Below are positions 24,346-31,721 of a stretch of DNA of 64,000 nt, piece by piece (the first letter of the stretch is position 1; the number at the start of each line of letters is the position of its first letter). Origin of the DNA: Accumulibacter sp003538495 (GTDB taxonomy: Bacteria > Pseudomonadota > Gammaproteobacteria > Burkholderiales > Rhodocyclaceae); NCBI RefSeq assembly GCF_029255145.1, contig NZ_JAPUVQ010000110.1:1-64000 (forward strand), read 5' to 3'. The notes beneath the pieces are model-generated. The model worked only from the letters and a program-made list of their open reading frames with translations. It was not told the DNA's origin and made no database searches. Both the position numbers and the translations under genes were made by a program.

Positions 24346-25557
24346 ATGTTGAAACTACCGATCTATCTCGATTATTCGGCCACGACGCCGGTCGATCCGC
24401 GCGTCGCCGAGAAAATGATCCCCTATCTGGTCGAGAAATTCGGCAACCCGGCTTCGCGTTCGCACGCCTTCGGCTGGGACGCGGAAGCCGCGGTCGAGGA
24501 GGCACGCCTGGAAGTGGCGACGCTGGTCAACGCCGACCCCAAGGAGATCGTCTGGACCTCGGGTGCCACCGAGTCGAACAATCTGGCGCTCAAGGGTGCG
24601 GCGCAGTTTTACGCCGGCAAGGGCAAACACCTGGTGACGGTCAAGACCGAGCACAAGGCCGTGCTCGACACTTGCCGCGAACTCGAGCGCCTGGGCTTCG
24701 AGGTCAGCTACCTTGATGTCATGGACAACGGCCTGCTCGACCTCGAGGCCTTCAAGGCAGCGCTTCGCCCGGATACCAGCGTGGTGTCGGTAATGCTGGT
24801 CAATAACGAGATCGGCGTGATCCAGCCAATCGCCGAGATCGGCGAGATCTGCCGCGCCAGGGGCATCGTCTTCCACGTCGACGCGGCGCAGGCGACCGGC
24901 AAGGTGGTCATCGATCTGGCGACGCTGAAGGTTGATCTGATGAGTTTCTCGGCGCACAAGACGTACGGGCCAAAAGGAATCGGCGCCCTGTACGTGCGCC
25001 GCAAGCCACGCGTTCGTCTGGCCGCCCAGATGCACGGTGGCGGCCACGAGCGCGGCTTCCGTTCCGGAACCCTGGCGACACACCAGATCGTCGGCATGGG
25101 CGAGGCCTTCCGCCTCGCACGGCTCGAGATGGGCGCCGAGAACGAGCGTATTCGCATGCTCCGTGACCGCCTGCTGAAAGGGTTGTCGGACATCGAACAT
25201 GTCTACGTGAATGGCGACCTGGAGCAGCGCGTTCCGCACAATCTGAACATCAGTTTCGCCTACGTCGAAGGCGAGTCCTTGTTGATGGCGGTCAAGGATC
25301 TGGCGGTTTCTTCGGGGTCGGCGTGCACCTCGGCTTCGCTTGAACCGTCGTATGTCTTGCGCGCCCTCGGCCGCGAGGACGAACTGGCGCACAGCTCGAT
25401 CCGCTTCACGCTCGGCCGGTTCACCACCGAGGAAGAGATCGATTACGCGAGCCGCCTGCTGCACGACAAGATCGCTCGCCTGCGCGAACTATCGCCGCTC
25501 TGGGAGATGGTCCAGGAGGGCGTCGACCTGAGTACGGTCCAGTGGGCCGCACATTGA
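24346..25557 (+). CDS. iscS: Cysteine desulfurase IscS
   Basis: A 403-residue PLP enzyme that converts cysteine to alanine and an enzyme-bound persulfide, delivering sulfur to IscU and other acceptors. It starts LPIYLDYSATTPVDPRVAEKM. Key segments are WTSGATESNNLALKG, FHVDAAQATGK, the PLP lysine in SFSAHKTYGPKG, the catalytic loop SSGSACTSASLEPSYVLRALG, and the C-terminal LSPLWEMVQEGVDL needed for IscU docking. It is followed by iscU after 23 bases, in the standard iscSUA order. Confidence 0.97.
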   Translation: MLKLPIYLDYSATTPVDPRVAEKMIPYLVEKFGNPASRSHAFGWDAEAAVEEARLEVATLVNADPKEIVWTSGATESNNLALKGAAQFYAGKGKHLVTVKTEHKAVLDTCRELERLGFEVSYLDVMDNGLLDLEAFKAALRPDTSVVSVMLVNNEIGVIQPIAEIGEICRARGIVFHVDAAQATGKVVIDLATLKVDLMSFSAHKTYGPKGIGALYVRRKPRVRLAAQMHGGGHERGFRSGTLATHQIVGMGEAFRLARLEMGAENERIRMLRDRLLKGLSDIEHVYVNGDLEQRVPHNLNISFAYVEGESLLMAVKDLAVSSGSACTSASLEPSYVLRALGREDELAHSSIRFTLGRFTTEEEIDYASRLLHDKIARLRELSPLWEMVQEGVDLSTVQWAAH

Positions 25558-25580
25558 GAAGGCATTGAAGGAGAGTCAAG

Positions 25581-25976
25581 ATGGCATACAGCGTGAAGGT
25601 TCTGGATCACTACGAGAATCCGCGTAACGTGGGTTCCTTCGGCAAGGAAGAGGAGGGTGTGGCCACCGGCATGGTCGGCGCTCCCGCCTGTGGCGACGTG
25701 ATGAAACTGCAGATCAAGGTCGGCAAGGGCGGCGTCATCGAAGACGCCAAGTTCAAGACTTACGGCTGCGGCTCGGCGATCGCGTCGTCGTCGCTGGTGA
25801 CCGAGTGGGTCAAGGGCAAGACTGTCGAGCAGGCGCTGGGGATCAAGAACACCCAGATCGCCGAGGAGTTGGCACTGCCGCCGGTAAAAATCCACTGCTC
25901 GATTCTTGCCGAGGACGCGATCAAGGCCGCCGTCGCCGATTACAAGAAGAAGCACGCCGACCAGGTCGTCGGTTAA
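25581..25976 (+). CDS. iscU: Iron-sulfur scaffold protein IscU
   Basis: A 131-residue scaffold that assembles [2Fe-2S] clusters from IscS sulfur. The three cluster cysteines and the conserved Asp are visible: VGAPACGDVMKLQ, TYGCGSAIASSS and KIHCSILAEDAI. The HscA recognition motif LPPVK directly precedes the third cysteine. A good GGAGAG ribosome site lies upstream. Part of the isc operon. Confidence 0.97.
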   Translation: MAYSVKVLDHYENPRNVGSFGKEEEGVATGMVGAPACGDVMKLQIKVGKGGVIEDAKFKTYGCGSAIASSSLVTEWVKGKTVEQALGIKNTQIAEELALPPVKIHCSILAEDAIKAAVADYKKKHADQVVG

Positions 25977-26026
25977 GGCCGCAGGCGAGTCACTTAACAG
26001 CAAACGCAAAGCAGCAGGAGGTTTTC

Positions 26027-26350
26027 ATGGCAGTGACGCTTTCTGAACGAGCGGCCAGCCACGTCGCCAATTACATGGTCAAGCGCGGCAAGGGCATTGG
26101 CCTGCGCCTTGGCGTACGCACCAGCGGCTGCTCGGGCATGGCCTACAAGCTCGAGTTCGCCGACGTCGCGCAGCCTGACGATATCGAGTTCGAGTCGCAC
26201 GGCGTGCGCGTTCTGGTTGATCCGAAAAGCATGCCCTACCTCGACGGTACCGAACTCGACTACGCGCGCGAGGGGCTCAACGAGGGCTTCCGGTTCAACA
26301 ACCCGAACGTCAAGGATGCCTGCGGCTGCGGCGAGAGCTTCAACGTCTGA
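26027..26350 (+). CDS. iscA: A-type iron-sulfur carrier IscA
   Basis: A 107-residue carrier that passes iron or clusters to apo-proteins. The three cysteines are in RTSGCSGMAYKLEF and DACGCGESF, as in all A-type carriers. The start at 26027 is set by AGGAGG seven bases upstream. The frame extends upstream inside iscU but that part is not coding. The gene lies between iscU and hscB, the standard position. Confidence 0.95.
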   Translation: MAVTLSERAASHVANYMVKRGKGIGLRLGVRTSGCSGMAYKLEFADVAQPDDIEFESHGVRVLVDPKSMPYLDGTELDYAREGLNEGFRFNNPNVKDACGCGESFNV

Positions 26351-26406
26351 CTTTGTGGCGGACGGCCCGCCGCAGAGCGGTTGCCGCGGTTGGCGGGACG
26401 TGCGCG

Positions 26407-26946
26407 ATGGATCACCGAATGGATTTCAACACCGATCATTTCTCGCTGTTCGAGTTGCCGCCGGGGTTCCGCCTTGACGCTGCACTACTCGACCGACGTT
26501 ATCTGGAAATGCAGTCCAGGGTCCATCCCGACCGCTTCGCCAGTGCTGGCGAAGCCGAACGGCGCCTGTCGCTGCAATGGGCGACACGGGTCAACGAAGC
26601 GTACCAGACGCTGAAAAAGCCGCTCGCACGGGCGAAGTACCTGTTGCATCTGGCAGCTCATGAGATCGGCAGCGAGAACAATGCTGCCATGCCCGCCGAC
26701 TTTCTGGTTGAACAGATGGAGTGGCGTGAGGCGGTCGGCGAAGCGCGCGCTGCCGGTGAGCACCATGAGCTCGAGCATCTGCATCACCGCTTGCAGCGCG
26801 AGATCCGCGAACGCTACGACGAACTTGCCGTTTTGCTCGACGATCAGCACGATCTTGAGCAGTCTGCCGATCGCATTCGGCGGCTGATGTTCATCGAGAA
26901 GCTGCTGATCGAGATCGACGACGCGATGGTGGCCTGCGAAGAGTAG
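26407..26946 (+). CDS. hscB: Co-chaperone HscB
   Basis: A 179-residue J-type co-chaperone that brings IscU to HscA. The N-terminal J domain reads HFSLFELPPGFRLDAALLDRRY, with the HPD motif in SRVHPDRFASAGEAE. The C-terminal three-helix domain (ADFLVEQMEWREAVGEA) binds IscU. The start at ATG 26407 is chosen because it gives MDHRMDFNTDHFSLF; the second ATG, 12 bases on, is also possible. It precedes hscA. Confidence 0.93.
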   Translation: MDHRMDFNTDHFSLFELPPGFRLDAALLDRRYLEMQSRVHPDRFASAGEAERRLSLQWATRVNEAYQTLKKPLARAKYLLHLAAHEIGSENNAAMPADFLVEQMEWREAVGEARAAGEHHELEHLHHRLQREIRERYDELAVLLDDQHDLEQSADRIRRLMFIEKLLIEIDDAMVACEE

Positions 26947-27007
26947 CAGCAGCGGCAAGTTCAGTGCCTTCACCCACCCGCAACACGTCTCAGGACCCCT
27001 TGTCGCC

Positions 27008-28909
27008 ATGGCTTTATTACAGATTGTCGAACCCGGCGAGTCAGCCGCGCCGCACGAGCACCGGCTGGCGGTCGGCATCGACCTTGGTACGACCAACTCG
27101 CTGGTGGCGAGCGTACGCAGCGGCGTGGCGGTCGTCCTGCGTGATGAACTCGGCCGCCCGCTGCTGCCCTCGGTGGTCCGCTACCTTCCTGACGGCGGCA
27201 GTGAAGTTGGCTACGAAGCGCAGGCCGCGCAGGCGATCGATCCGCGCAACACCATCGTTTCGGTCAAACGCTTCATGGGGCGAGGGATCACCGACATCGC
27301 CAATCGCGAGTCGATGCCCTATAATTTTCAGGGCGGCCCGGGGATGTTGCGGATCCATACGGCGGCCGGGCTCAAGAGTCCGGTGGAAGTGTCCGCCGAC
27401 ATCCTGCGCACGCTGCGTTTGCGCGCCGAGGCGGCGCTGGGTGGCGCGCTGCTTGGCGCGGTGATCACCGTTCCTGCGTACTTCGACGATGCCCAGCGGC
27501 AGGCGACCAAGGACGCGGCGAAACTCGCCGGACTGCCGGTTCTTCGCCTGCTCAACGAGCCGACCGCGGCGGCGATCGCCTACGGACTCGACAACGCCGC
27601 CGAGGGCGTCTACGCCGTCTATGATCTGGGTGGCGGCACTTTCGACATCTCGATCCTCAAGCTGTCAAGGGGGATCTTCGAGGTGCTGGCGACCGGCGGC
27701 GACTCGGCGCTCGGTGGCGACGATTTCGACCAGCGCATCTTCTGCTGGATTCTCGAAGCGGCGAAGCTCAAGCCGACGTCCGTCGAGGATGCCAGCATGC
27801 TTCTGACGCGCGCCAGGGAAGCCAAGGAATACCTGACCTTTCACGGCGTTGCGCCGATTACCGGAAGACTGAACAGCGGCGAGGTCGTCGACTTGAGGCT
27901 TAGCACCGAGATCTTCGCCGAGATCACCCAGACGCTGGTGGCCAAGACCATGCAGCCGGTGAAGAAGGCACTCCGCGACGCCGGCTTGTCGGTCAGCGAC
28001 GTCAAGGGCGTGGTGATGGTTGGCGGTGCCACCCGCATGCCGCAGGTGCAGCGAGCGGTCGGCGAGTTCTTCCGGCAGGACCCGCTGAACAACCTCGACC
28101 CGGACAAGGTTGTCGCCCTCGGCGCGGCGACGCAGGCCAACCTGCTGGCGGGCAATCACACGGCCGGCGACGACTGGTTGCTGCTCGACGTGATTCCCTT
28201 GTCGCTGGGAATCGAAACGATGGGCGGCCTGGTCGAGAAGATCATTCCACGCAACTCGACGATCCCGACGGCGCGAGGGCAGAACTTCACCACCTTCCGC
28301 GACGGCCAGACGGCGCTGGCCATCCAGGTCGTACAGGGCGAGCGCGAGCTGGTCAGCGACTGCCGTTCGCTGGCGCGCTTCGAATTGCGCGGGATCCCGC
28401 CGATGGTCGCCGGCGCGGCGCGCATTCGGGTCGCTTTCCAGGTCGACGCCGACGGCCTGCTGGCGGTCAGTGCGCGCGAGCAGACCTCTGGCGTCGAAGC
28501 CAGCATCGTCGTCAAGCCGTCGTACGGACTTTCCGATGACGAGATCGCCGGGATGCTCAAGGACTCGCTGGCGCACGTCAAGGATGACGCACTGCAGCGC
28601 GCCTTGAAGGAGTCGCAGGTGGACGCACGGCGCCTGCTCGAGGCGGTGCGGGCGGCGCTAGCCACCGACGCCGACCTGCTGTCCCCAGACGAGCTGTCGC
28701 GCGTCGAAAGTGACATCGTCAAGCTCGAAAGCGTGGCGCCCGGCGATAACCGCCGGCAGATCATGCTGGCGATGGACGACCTCGAAGCCGATACCAAGGA
28801 CTTCGCCGCGCGGCGCATGGACAAGTCGATCAGGCGGGCGTTTGCCGGCCGCAACATCAGCGAGCTGGGCAGCGATTCCGCAGCAGCGAAAAGCGGAGAG
28901 ACGGCATGA
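27008..28909 (+). CDS. hscA: Iron-sulfur specific Hsp70 chaperone HscA
   Basis: A 633-residue Hsp70 that releases clusters from IscU in an ATP-dependent cycle. The nucleotide domain shows VGIDLGTTNSLVA, ITVPAYFDDAQRQATKDAA, VYDLGGGTFDISIL and MVGGATRMPQVQ. The linker is DWLLLDVIPLSLGIETMGG, followed by the substrate-binding beta domain with RGQNFTTFRDGQTA. Length and the LxLLDV linker fit HscA rather than DnaK. The gene overlaps fdx by four bases. Confidence 0.96.
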   Translation: MALLQIVEPGESAAPHEHRLAVGIDLGTTNSLVASVRSGVAVVLRDELGRPLLPSVVRYLPDGGSEVGYEAQAAQAIDPRNTIVSVKRFMGRGITDIANRESMPYNFQGGPGMLRIHTAAGLKSPVEVSADILRTLRLRAEAALGGALLGAVITVPAYFDDAQRQATKDAAKLAGLPVLRLLNEPTAAAIAYGLDNAAEGVYAVYDLGGGTFDISILKLSRGIFEVLATGGDSALGGDDFDQRIFCWILEAAKLKPTSVEDASMLLTRAREAKEYLTFHGVAPITGRLNSGEVVDLRLSTEIFAEITQTLVAKTMQPVKKALRDAGLSVSDVKGVVMVGGATRMPQVQRAVGEFFRQDPLNNLDPDKVVALGAATQANLLAGNHTAGDDWLLLDVIPLSLGIETMGGLVEKIIPRNSTIPTARGQNFTTFRDGQTALAIQVVQGERELVSDCRSLARFELRGIPPMVAGAARIRVAFQVDADGLLAVSAREQTSGVEASIVVKPSYGLSDDEIAGMLKDSLAHVKDDALQRALKESQVDARRLLEAVRAALATDADLLSPDELSRVESDIVKLESVAPGDNRRQIMLAMDDLEADTKDFAARRMDKSIRRAFAGRNISELGSDSAAAKSGETA

Positions 28910-29247
28910 CCCGGATCGTCGTTCTGCCGCACCTCGAACTCTGCCCCGACGGTGCCGTCTTCGACGCCAGACCGGGCGAATCGCTGTGCCAGAACCTGCT
29001 CGAGAACGGCATCGCCATCGAGCATGCCTGCGAGATGTCGTGCGCCTGCACCACTTGCCATGTCGTCGTCCGTGAAGGCTTCGGCGCGCTGGAACCATCC
29101 GACGAACTCGAGGACGACCTGCTCGACAAGGCCTGGGGTCTGGAGCCGAATTCGCGCCTGTCGTGCCAGGCGATGGTCAACCAGACACCGTTGACCATCG
29201 AGATCCCGCGCTACTCGATCAACATGACCAAGGAGGGCAAGCGATGA
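28906..29247 (+). CDS. fdx: Isc [2Fe-2S] ferredoxin
   Basis: A 113-residue adrenodoxin-type ferredoxin that supplies electrons for cluster assembly. The ligands are C-x5-C-x2-C in CEMSCACTTCHVVV, with the fourth Cys in RLSCQAMV. The N-terminal LCPDGAVFDARPGESL and acidic helix ELEDDLLDKAWGLE are typical. The ATG overlaps the hscA stop and the gene overlaps iscX by ATGA. Confidence 0.96.
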   Translation: MTRIVVLPHLELCPDGAVFDARPGESLCQNLLENGIAIEHACEMSCACTTCHVVVREGFGALEPSDELEDDLLDKAWGLEPNSRLSCQAMVNQTPLTIEIPRYSINMTKEGKR

Positions 29248-29438
29248 AATGGACCGACATCAACGAGCTCGCGGTCGAACTCGCCGAAGCGCATCCGGAA
29301 GTCGACCCGCTGAAGATCAATTTCGTAGACCTGATGAACTGGATATTGGCCTTGCCGGGATTTGACGACGACCAGCGGCACTGCGGCGAAAAGATTCTCG
29401 AGGCGGTCCAGCAAGCCTGGATCGATGAACTGGCATGA
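29244..29438 (+). CDS. iscX: IscX (YfhJ), small isc regulator protein
   Basis: A 64-residue acidic protein with the conserved MKWTDINELAVELAEAHP start and DPLKINFVDLMNWILALPGFDDD core. IscX binds IscS and iron and modulates the desulfurase. The ATGA overlap with fdx fixes the start at 29244. Last of the canonical isc genes. Confidence 0.95.
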   Translation: MKWTDINELAVELAEAHPEVDPLKINFVDLMNWILALPGFDDDQRHCGEKILEAVQQAWIDELA

Positions 29439-29824
29439 AGCCGGACGATTCGGGCGGTCGGCAGCGCAATGTCCTGGGTGGCTTGCTCGGCTCGTGCAGC
29501 GAGAAGCCAATGACCGGTTTCTTTCGCGACGGCTGTTGCAACACCAGTGAAGAGGATTTCGGCAGCCATACGGTCTGCATCCTGACCACCGCCGAGTTTC
29601 TCGAGTTCTCGCGGGCGCGCGGCAACGACCTGACGACGCCGCGGCCGGAGTTCGGATTTTCCGGACTGCAGCCCGGCGACCGCTGGTGCCTTTGCGCCGC
29701 ACGCTGGCGCGAAGCCCTGCTTGCCGGCAAGGCGCCGCGGGTCGTCCTCAACGCCACCAACGAAGCTGCACTGCTGATTGTCAGCCTCGACGATCTCAAG
29801 CGTCATGCCATCGACCTGAATTGA
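29435..29824 (+). CDS. DUF2237 family protein
   Basis: A 129-residue protein of the DUF2237 family: QRNVLGGLLGSCSEKPMTGFFRDGCCNT, VCILTTAEFLEFSRARGNDL and the core FGLQPGDRWCLCAARW-type segment (here FSGLQPGDRWCLCAARW). Function is unknown. The family shows a metal- or substrate-binding look with several conserved Cys residues. It overlaps iscX by four bases, so it is translated with the isc operon. A link with iron-sulfur metabolism is inference. Confidence 0.85.
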   Translation: MKPDDSGGRQRNVLGGLLGSCSEKPMTGFFRDGCCNTSEEDFGSHTVCILTTAEFLEFSRARGNDLTTPRPEFGFSGLQPGDRWCLCAARWREALLAGKAPRVVLNATNEAALLIVSLDDLKRHAIDLN

Positions 29825-29837
29825 CCTGCCGCAGCTG

Positions 29838-29874
29838 CCGGCCTCGCGGCCGGTTGGCGATGATTTGCTCGCCA
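29838..29874. terminator. Tandem hairpins between convergent genes
   Basis: CCGGCC-TCGC-GGCCGG (29838-29853) is followed directly by TGGCGA (29855-29860) pairing with TCGCCA (29869-29874). They lie in the 54-base gap between convergent DUF2237 and PCu(A)C genes. There is no U-tract, so strength as an intrinsic terminator is uncertain. Confidence 0.45.
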
Positions 29875-29878
29875 GCGC

Positions 29879-30367
29879 TCAGTGTTGCATCCTAATGGCG
29901 GGCGCAGTGCCGGAGTCGGCGTCGATGACCGTCTGCGGTTTTCGGACCGGTGCGTCGATCCTGCTGCTGTCGCCGTCGTCGAAGCTCAGGGTCAGCGGGA
30001 CCGTGTCGCCTTCCTGCAGGGATTGCCGCAGGTCGATCAGCATCACGTGGTAGCTGCCGGGCTTGAGCTCGGTCTGCGCCCTCGCCTTCAGTTCGATCTC
30101 GGTCACCTGCCGCATGCGCATGACCCCGTGGTCGTTGCTGTGGCTGTGCAGTTCGACCGACCGCGCCACCGGGCTTTCGGCCTTGACCAGCTTGCGGTCG
30201 CTGTTGCCGGTGTTGCTGATGGTCATGAAGGCCGCCGTGTTGGCGGTGCCGGGTGGGCTCATGCGCACGTACGGGGCAACGACCGTGAGGTCGCTGGGCG
30301 CTGCGCGGGTGGACAGCGGCTGCGCCAGTGCAGCGGCGAGCGCAATCAGGGTCGGATGAAGACGCAT
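29879..30367 (-). CDS. Periplasmic copper chaperone PCu(A)C
   Basis: A 162-residue exported copper chaperone that loads CuA centres, probably serving NosZ and cytochrome oxidase. The start at 30367 has AAGGAG nine bases upstream and gives a signal peptide ending TRAAPS. The copper motif H(M)x10Mx21HxM is seen across YVRMSPPGTANTAAFMTI, ELHSHSNDHGVMRMRQV and SYHVMLIDLRQ. It lies next to a broken SCO1 gene on the same strand, the usual partner in CuA assembly, and about 1.4 kb from nosZ. Confidence 0.88.
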   Translation of the reverse strand: MRLHPTLIALAAALAQPLSTRAAPSDLTVVAPYVRMSPPGTANTAAFMTISNTGNSDRKLVKAESPVARSVELHSHSNDHGVMRMRQVTEIELKARAQTELKPGSYHVMLIDLRQSLQEGDTVPLTLSFDDGDSSRIDAPVRKPQTVIDADSGTAPAIRMQH

Positions 30368-30399
30368 GGTTGTGAACTGCTCCTTTCGTTCGGGAAGAG

Positions 30400-30830
30400 G
30401 CTGAGGCGTTGAAGCCGGTAAAGCGGTGGTGGCATCGCCTTGCGCTTCACCTTTGGGCCGGCGAGGCCAGCTACTGCCGAAGTGCCGTCGATGCTTTCGT
30501 GCCCGTTGGCGTTCGCTTGCTGGTGTCGATAGCTGGCGCCGTACTGCCCGGTGACGGCGGCGGTCTGCGCCGCGCTGCCGCTCCGGCCGATGGTCGCGCC
30601 GGGTCGAAAAACGCTCCTCGTCTCGCAGGGGCACAACCGTGTCACGCTCGCGGCCGGCCGAGGTGAAGATTCCCCGCGCGCGCTCACGCTCGCGAGGTTG
30701 GGGGGACATCCGGGCATGAAGTGTATCCGAAGTAGATCAAGAGCACTTTTCCAGGGTAGGCGGCCGGCGCTACCGGCCCTTCCGGCCTCGCCAGCTTGAA
30801 GTCTCGTCCGGCTGAGCCCGCCACTGGCGG
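30400..30830 (-). pseudogene. Broken SCO1/SenC copper chaperone
   Basis: Minus-strand frames give DFKLARPEG...YPGKVLLIYFGYTSCPDV, the SCO1 thioredoxin-fold start. After a shift at the CxxxC motif another frame gives PPNLASVS and, later, GSAAQTAAVTGQYGASYRHQ. The second copper cysteine of CPxxC is lost: the reading frame runs from CPDV into PPTSRA and stops. SCO1 proteins deliver copper to CuA sites together with PCu(A)C, whose intact gene lies 33 bases downstream. At least two frameshifts make this gene inactive. A sequencing error could explain one shift, not the general decay. Confidence 0.75.
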
Positions 30831-30976
30831 AAGCTGGAGGTCTTTGCGGCATGAAGCCCGCTAGCGTTGGCGGCAGCGGGCTCCAGAAAGCGGCGACGAA
30901 GATCCGGGCGGCGCGCCGGGGACGACCGCCCGGCACATCAACAGCAGGTGCGTTTTCGTTGCTCGTGCCGCCGGCT

Positions 30977-31438
30977 CTAGTGGCCGCTGAGGAAGCGGAA
31001 TGGCACGGCTACCAGCGACTGGCCGGTATCGACCAGGACTGTGGCATCCCATTCCATGGTCCCGGTGATGCATACCGGCAGGCTGGCCTGGCCGGTGAAT
31101 CGGCCGCCTAGCTGCTTCTCGAGCAGTGGTCGGTTGTAGCCCATCTTCATGTCTGTGCCAGCGAAATCCACTTCGACCTTGCGCACTTCGCTACCCTTGA
31201 AGGACGCTTGCAGGTGCAGTGGCTGGAGGGCGGGGATGGGCCGGGGCTCGATCGAGAATTCGAGCTGGGATCCGTCGGGTAGCGTCGCCACGCAGCGCTG
31301 CTGGTCGAGCTTGCAGTTCGACAGCGGCAGGGTGATATCCGTTTTCGGACCGAATGGCGGCGCCAGCTTGTAGCCGACGACTCCGAGGACGGCGAGCGCT
31401 AGCAGGATGGCGGCGTCAAGCAGCAGGTTCTTGGTCAT
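30977..31438 (-). CDS. Membrane-anchored protein of unknown function
   Basis: A 153-residue protein starting at ATG 31438, with a hydrophobic N-terminal segment (LLLDAAILLALAVLGVVGYKL) and a periplasmic body that has a Cys pair in LSNCKLDQQRCVATLPDGSQLEF and a later VCITGTMEWDATVLVDTG. I do not recognise a named family. It is divergent from nosZ and upstream of the SCO1-PCu(A)C pair, so it may belong to copper or respiratory assembly. The 283 bases between it and nosZ hold an FNR-like box. Confidence 0.7.
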   Translation of the reverse strand: MTKNLLLDAAILLALAVLGVVGYKLAPPFGPKTDITLPLSNCKLDQQRCVATLPDGSQLEFSIEPRPIPALQPLHLQASFKGSEVRKVEVDFAGTDMKMGYNRPLLEKQLGGRFTGQASLPVCITGTMEWDATVLVDTGQSLVAVPFRFLSGH

Positions 31439-31592
31439 CCAGCGGGCGTCTGGTCGGTTGGCGGTTGAGTCTTGGTATCGTCGGCGTGGATCCTTTCCCG
31501 GACGTTTCCTGGCGATCGGAGGACCGGGAGCAGCACGTTCCGGAGGCGAATCGGCGTGGCTGCACCGGCGGATGGGGGCAGCTTGGCGAAAC

Positions 31593-31606
31593 TTGATGCA
31601 CCTCAA
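31593..31606 (+). promoter_or_regulatory. FNR/DNR-type box upstream of nosZ
   Basis: TTGATGCACCTCAA matches the anaerobic consensus TTGAT-N4-ATCAA at 9 of 10 positions. Its centre is about 32 bases ahead of a possible -10 (CACAAT, 31629-31634), the distance of a class II FNR-dependent promoter. It would make nosZ respond to low oxygen or nitric oxide. Confidence 0.6.
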
Positions 31607-31721
31607 ATTATCGCGCACCGCTTGTCTCCACAATGTGCGGCATATTGCCGCAGTCGCGTCACCGGGCGCGGCAATCGAAAATGGTGCGGGTGGCCGCCGA
31701 TTGATCAAAGGGAGAGCAAAA

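Noticed and set aside
31701..31708. TTGATCAA just before nosZ as an FNR site
   Set aside because: The four-base spacer of the FNR consensus is missing; the box at 31593 fits better.
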